NCBI RefSeq assembly: GCF_000372725.1
Contig: NW_005200434.1
Location: 9,466-64,285 of the forward strand
Source of the DNA: Emiliania huxleyi CCMP1516
Lineage: Eukaryota; Haptophyta; Isochrysidales; Noelaerhabdaceae
DNA: 54,820 bases
Reading direction: 5' to 3'
The position numbers and the translations under genes are program-made. Under the pieces are notes generated by a model. The model was not told the DNA's origin, searched no databases, and saw only the letters and a list, made by a program, of their open reading frames with translations. Shown piece by piece: positions 51,741 through 54,820 of the stretch (positions are counted from its first letter, which is position 1; each line of letters opens with the position of its first letter).

Positions 51741-53234
51741 ATGTCCACCCCTCCGCGCCGCCGCTCGCGCCGCCTCGCCACCGCCGCCGCCGCCACCGCG
51801 GCTTCGCCAAGCACGCCGCCGCCCACCCGCCTCCTCGACCTCCCCAGGGAGCTCCTCGTGCGCGCCCTCTCTCGCTGCGACCCCCCCGACGTCGCTCGCG
51901 CGGCGGCCGTCTCGCTTCTCTTCCACGCCTCACTCGCGGTGGAGGGCATCCGCTTGTGGGCGCAAGAGCGCGGCTTTGAGCTGCCGGCGCAGCCAGAGAG
52001 CGAGGGCTGCGCCGTGCGGTGGCTGTGCTATTCGGCGCTGCTGTGCGCGGCCAACCCGCCGGCGAGGCTGGCGGCAGGCTGGCGGCACAGCGTCTTCATT
52101 GACGGCGAGGGGCGGCTCTCGTCGTGCGGCTCGGCGGATTTGGACCAAGAGGGGCTCATCGGGCACGGTGAGGGCGTGAGGCGGCTCAACACGCCGACGC
52201 GCCTCCCTTCTCCTCTTCTGGGAGGCGAGCGCGCCGTGAGCGTGTCGGCAAGCGCACTCCACAGCCTGGCCATCACCGCCGACGGCGCTGCCTGGAGCTG
52301 GGGCTGGGGAACCTATGGCCAGCTGGGCCACGGTGACGAGGAGAACAAGTCGCAGCTAAAGAAGATCGAGGCCTTGGCTGGGCAGCGCGTCGTCGCTGTG
52401 ACGGCAGGTGACCAGCACAGCCTCGCCATCACCGCCGACGGAGCTGTCTGGAGCTGGGGCGATGGAGGCGACGGCCAGTTGGGCCACGGCGACAAGCAAA
52501 ACCAGCTGCTGCCAAAGAAGGTCGAGGCATTCGCGGGGCAGCGTGTCGTCGCTGTCTCGGCGGGAGGCTTCCACAGCCTCGCCATCACCGCCGACAGCGC
52601 CGTCTGGAGCTGGGGGGGTGGAGGCGGGGGCCGGTTGGGCCACGGCAACGAGCAGGACCAGCTGCTGCCGAAGAAGGTCGAGGCGTTGGCGGGAAGGCGC
52701 GTCGTCGCCGTGTCGGCTGGAGGCTACCACACCCTCGCCCTCACCGCCGACGGCGCCGTCTGGAGTTGGGGCGATGGAGGCTTTGGCCCGCTGGGCCACG
52801 GCAACGAGCAGACCCAGCTGCTGCCAAAGAAGGTCGAGGCCTTGGCTGGCCGGCGCGTCGTCGCTGTCTCGGCGGGGTGTCTGCACAACCTCGCCATCAC
52901 CACCGACGGCGCTGTATGGAGCTGGGGTTATGGTCGCTTTGGCCAGCTGGGCCACGGCGACGAGCAGCGCCAGCTGCTGCCCAAGAAGATTGAGGCCTTG
53001 GCTGGTCAGCGCGTCGTCGCTCTGTCTGCTGGAGATGGCCACAGCCTCGCCATCACCGGCGATGGCGCTGCCTGGAGCTGGGGCAGTGGAGGCGATGGCC
53101 AGCTAGGCCACCGCGACCGGGAGCGCCAGCTCGAGCCCAAGAAGATCGAGGTGTGGGCGAGCCGGCCGCCCACGCCTGCTTCCTCTGACGGAGAGGACAG
53201 CAGCGACGGAGAAGACAGCGATTCGGACGAGTAG
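51741..53234 (+). CDS. F-box/RCC1-repeat protein 2
   Basis: 497 aa, intronless, ATG at 51741. F-box-like residues ~31-66 (RLLDLPRELLVRALSRCDPP), then a conserved linker (VEGIRLWAQERGFELPAQPE) and about seven RCC1 blades (HSLAITADGAVWSWGDGG-GQLGHGD-QLLPKKVEALAGQRVVAVSAG). An acidic Asp/Ser/Glu tail ends the protein (DGEDSSDGEDSDSDE), which gene 1 lacks. A probable ubiquitin-ligase adaptor. It is head-to-head with the retroelement ORF, only 68 bp from its ATG. Just past the stop GGACGAGTAGGAAGCAAGG is duplicated (53227-53266). Confidence 0.88.
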   Translation: MSTPPRRRSRRLATAAAATAASPSTPPPTRLLDLPRELLVRALSRCDPPDVARAAAVSLLFHASLAVEGIRLWAQERGFELPAQPESEGCAVRWLCYSALLCAANPPARLAAGWRHSVFIDGEGRLSSCGSADLDQEGLIGHGEGVRRLNTPTRLPSPLLGGERAVSVSASALHSLAITADGAAWSWGWGTYGQLGHGDEENKSQLKKIEALAGQRVVAVTAGDQHSLAITADGAVWSWGDGGDGQLGHGDKQNQLLPKKVEAFAGQRVVAVSAGGFHSLAITADSAVWSWGGGGGGRLGHGNEQDQLLPKKVEALAGRRVVAVSAGGYHTLALTADGAVWSWGDGGFGPLGHGNEQTQLLPKKVEALAGRRVVAVSAGCLHNLAITTDGAVWSWGYGRFGQLGHGDEQRQLLPKKIEALAGQRVVALSAGDGHSLAITGDGAAWSWGSGGDGQLGHRDRERQLEPKKIEVWASRPPTPASSDGEDSSDGEDSDSDE

Positions 53235-53603
53235 GAAGCAAGGTGATTTGGACGAGTAGGAAGCAAGGCGGGCAGCGGGGGAGGGCGAGTAGTGATTGAT
53301 AGTACTCTCCAAGAGTATAATACACGCGGACCACGGTCTGAATTTGCCAATACTTTACAAATCCTCTCTAGCTAGCGCGTAGCGCAACCATTGATTCAGC
53401 CGCTTAGCACATTTTCACTCCCAGGGTGAACACATCTAGAGCACGTCTGGCGGCCCTCTCTATAGCCTAGTACACAAGCACGCACCATAAAGCACGCGGC
53501 TGTAGACGCCGAGCAGTTGTACAGATCACTCTATGTCGCGCGGCCGCACGCACTGCTCGCGGCGCGCGCCGACCCGCGCACACACAACAGCGCCATTGCA
53601 ATA
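53235..53603. other. Convergent 3' spacer, nothing recognised
   Basis: Spacer between the stops of F-box/RCC1 gene 2 and the methyltransferase-like gene. No gene seen. Confidence 0.5.
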
Positions 53604-54580
53604 CTAGCAGCTCTTAGCGCTCGCTCGCCGGAGGGCCGGCCGAGAGGCTGCGGCGAGCACGACGGGCAGCGCCAGCGCCCCGAGCGCCGCACAGAGCGCC
53701 GCCGGAGAGATCGGGAGATATCGGGAGAGAACGGGAGATGGGGCTGGAGGTGCGCGCGGTGACGCCTCGTCGGCCTCGCGCGGCGTCGCGGCCGCGAGGG
53801 GGCGCTGCTGCGGCCTCCGAAGCGCCGCCTCCCCCGGCAGCACAGCCGCCGGCAGCAGGCCGTGCAGCAGGACGCCGCAGCCGGTGATGAGCAGCGCGGA
53901 GATCGCGAGCGACTCGAGGCTCCCCACGGCGGGCACCTCCTCACACACGTCGAGGTGTGAAGAGACGCTGTTCACAGCGAGCGACTCGCGGCTCCCCACG
54001 GCGGGCACCTCCTCGGCGTAGGAGCGCCAGCTCTCGCCGAAGGCTTCCGCCAGCCGGCGCTCCTCCGGCCCGCCAACCTGTATTATGACAAGAAGAAGCT
54101 CATCATCATCATTATCATTGTCTCAGCGCTCCTCCGGCCCGCCAGCCTGTGGTGATAATGAGGAGGAGGATGAGAACCATAGTCACCATCAGCGCTCCTC
54201 CGGCCCGCCGACCTGCCGGCTTAGGTGAAGCGCGAGCCATATCTCCCATATCTCCCCATATCTCCCCATATCTCCCCATACCTGCCGGCCGAGGTGGAGC
54301 GCGAGCCAGACCGTGCCGACCGCGCTGACCACGCTCGGCAGCAGCGCCGAGAGGGAGAGAGCGAGGCCGACACTCGACACGCAGATGGGGTTCCGGCTCC
54401 AGGCAAAGGAGGCGTGCGTGCAGAGCGAGTGCGGGGCGGTGGCGAGGCAGGCCCGCAGCGTGAGGACGGCGGAGACAGAGAGGGCCGAAGAGAGGAAGAG
54501 CAGGCCCAGCGCGCCTACCCGGTTGGGCGCGGGGTGGGCCGAGAGGAGGAGCAGGCCGAACGCGCCCGTCTGGACGAGCT
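53604..54580 (-). CDS. Phospholipid/isoprenylcysteine-type methyltransferase, 3' part
   Basis: Exons 54580-54282, 54077-54009 and 53936-53604 (stop at 53604); the gene continues beyond the window. Seen: several membrane helices (VGALGLLFLSSALSVSAVL, SSVGLALSLSALLPSVVSAV), SRNPICVSS, then VGGPEERRLAEAFGESWRSY and AEEVP. RNP...PEExxLxxxFGxxWxxYxxxVP is typical of membrane methyltransferases of the PEMT/ICMT type, which methylate phospholipids or prenyl-cysteine at the ER. Introns: 54078-54281 GT-AG with three copies of the exon-2 start; 53937-54008, 72 nt, GT-AG but in frame and open, so it may instead be coding. Confidence 0.65.
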
Positions 54581-54593
54581 CTGACGGTCGGGA

Positions 54594-54820
54594 GATCTGG
54601 GGAGATCTGGGGAGGTATGGGAGACATGGGGAGATATGGGGAGATATGGGGAGGTATGGGGAGATATGGGGAGATCTGGGGAGATCTGGGGAGATATGTG
54701 GAGATCTGGGAGATATGGGGAGATATGGGGAGGTATGGGAGATATGGGGAGATATGGGGAGATATGGGGAGACATGGGGAGACATGGGGAGATATGGGGA
54801 GATATGGGGAGATGTGGGAG
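54594..54820. repeat. GGGGAGATAT decamer array, runs off the window
   Basis: Tandem ATGGGGAGAT units of mostly 10 bp with 8-12-bp variants. It fills the next upstream intron of the methyltransferase-like gene, starting right after the acceptor at 54581. Confidence 0.92.

Overview
The window is nuclear DNA of a GC-rich unicellular eukaryote. My best guess is a haptophyte alga close to Emiliania (Gephyrocapsa) huxleyi. The reasons are short spliceosomal introns with many GC donors, introns filled with G-rich ~10-bp tandem repeats, long (TG)n tracts, expanded F-box/RCC1 and ankyrin families, and algal-type enzymes. The genus is inferred, not proven. A 100-N assembly gap lies at 26163-26262.

The most remarkable gene is at the left edge (13-2817, minus). 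It is one intronless 934-codon reading frame that carries all four core-histone folds in the order H2B, H2A, H4, H3. A SAM domain is inserted inside the H2B fold and an F-box-like segment lies between H4 and H3.

Layout. 1-3.1 kb: histone fusion and an orphan 2OG-oxygenase exon. 3.1-5.9 kb: repeats and fragments. 5.9-9.1 kb: a glycosyltransferase-like gene, a retroelement remnant and ankyrin gene 1 (frameshifted). 9.1-11.4 kb: decayed sequence and an MFS transporter piece. 11.6-13.3 kb: a 4-exon membrane protein. 13.3-15.3 kb: repeats and a small basic protein. 15.3-17.8 kb: a GalNAc-transferase-motif/kelch/PAN fusion. 18.1-19.5 kb: ankyrin gene 2 (broken). 20.6-22.3 kb: a 547-aa MORN-like orphan. 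22.7-23.2 kb: an inverted-repeat element. 23.5-25.1 kb: F-box/RCC1 gene 1. 25.1-27.2 kb: repeats, the gap and a palindrome. 27.3-30.7 kb: a 12-exon Baeyer-Villiger-type monooxygenase. 31.5-32.2 kb: a secreted cysteine-repeat protein. 32.4-34.2 kb: a METTL21-like methyltransferase. 34.4-36.1 kb: a truncated tyrosine recombinase. 36.6-38.5 kb: a coiled-coil protein. 38.9-40.6 kb: a dienelactone hydrolase. 42.8-43.7 kb: a phytanoyl-CoA dioxygenase-like gene in a GC-poor island. 44.3-46.3 kb: a WDR4/Trm82-like WD40 gene. 47.7-49.2 kb: a TPR gene. 49.2-51.7 kb: a truncated reverse-transcriptase element. 51.7-53.2 kb: F-box/RCC1 gene 2. 53.6 kb to the end: a phospholipid/isoprenylcysteine-type methyltransferase that runs off the window.

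The genes form no operon or single pathway and are mostly unrelated housekeeping or accessory genes. Their shared feature is intron architecture. I rebuilt exons by hand from splice sites, reading frame and protein-family continuity. Of 38 introns, 22 start with GC, 14 with GT and 2 most simply with GA. Many are about 70 nt long, lie between direct copies of the same exon sequence, and four share a palindromic motif. This looks like recent intron gain by duplication or introner insertion. No RNA-seq was available, so exon ends are inferences, although every reconstructed CDS closes in frame.
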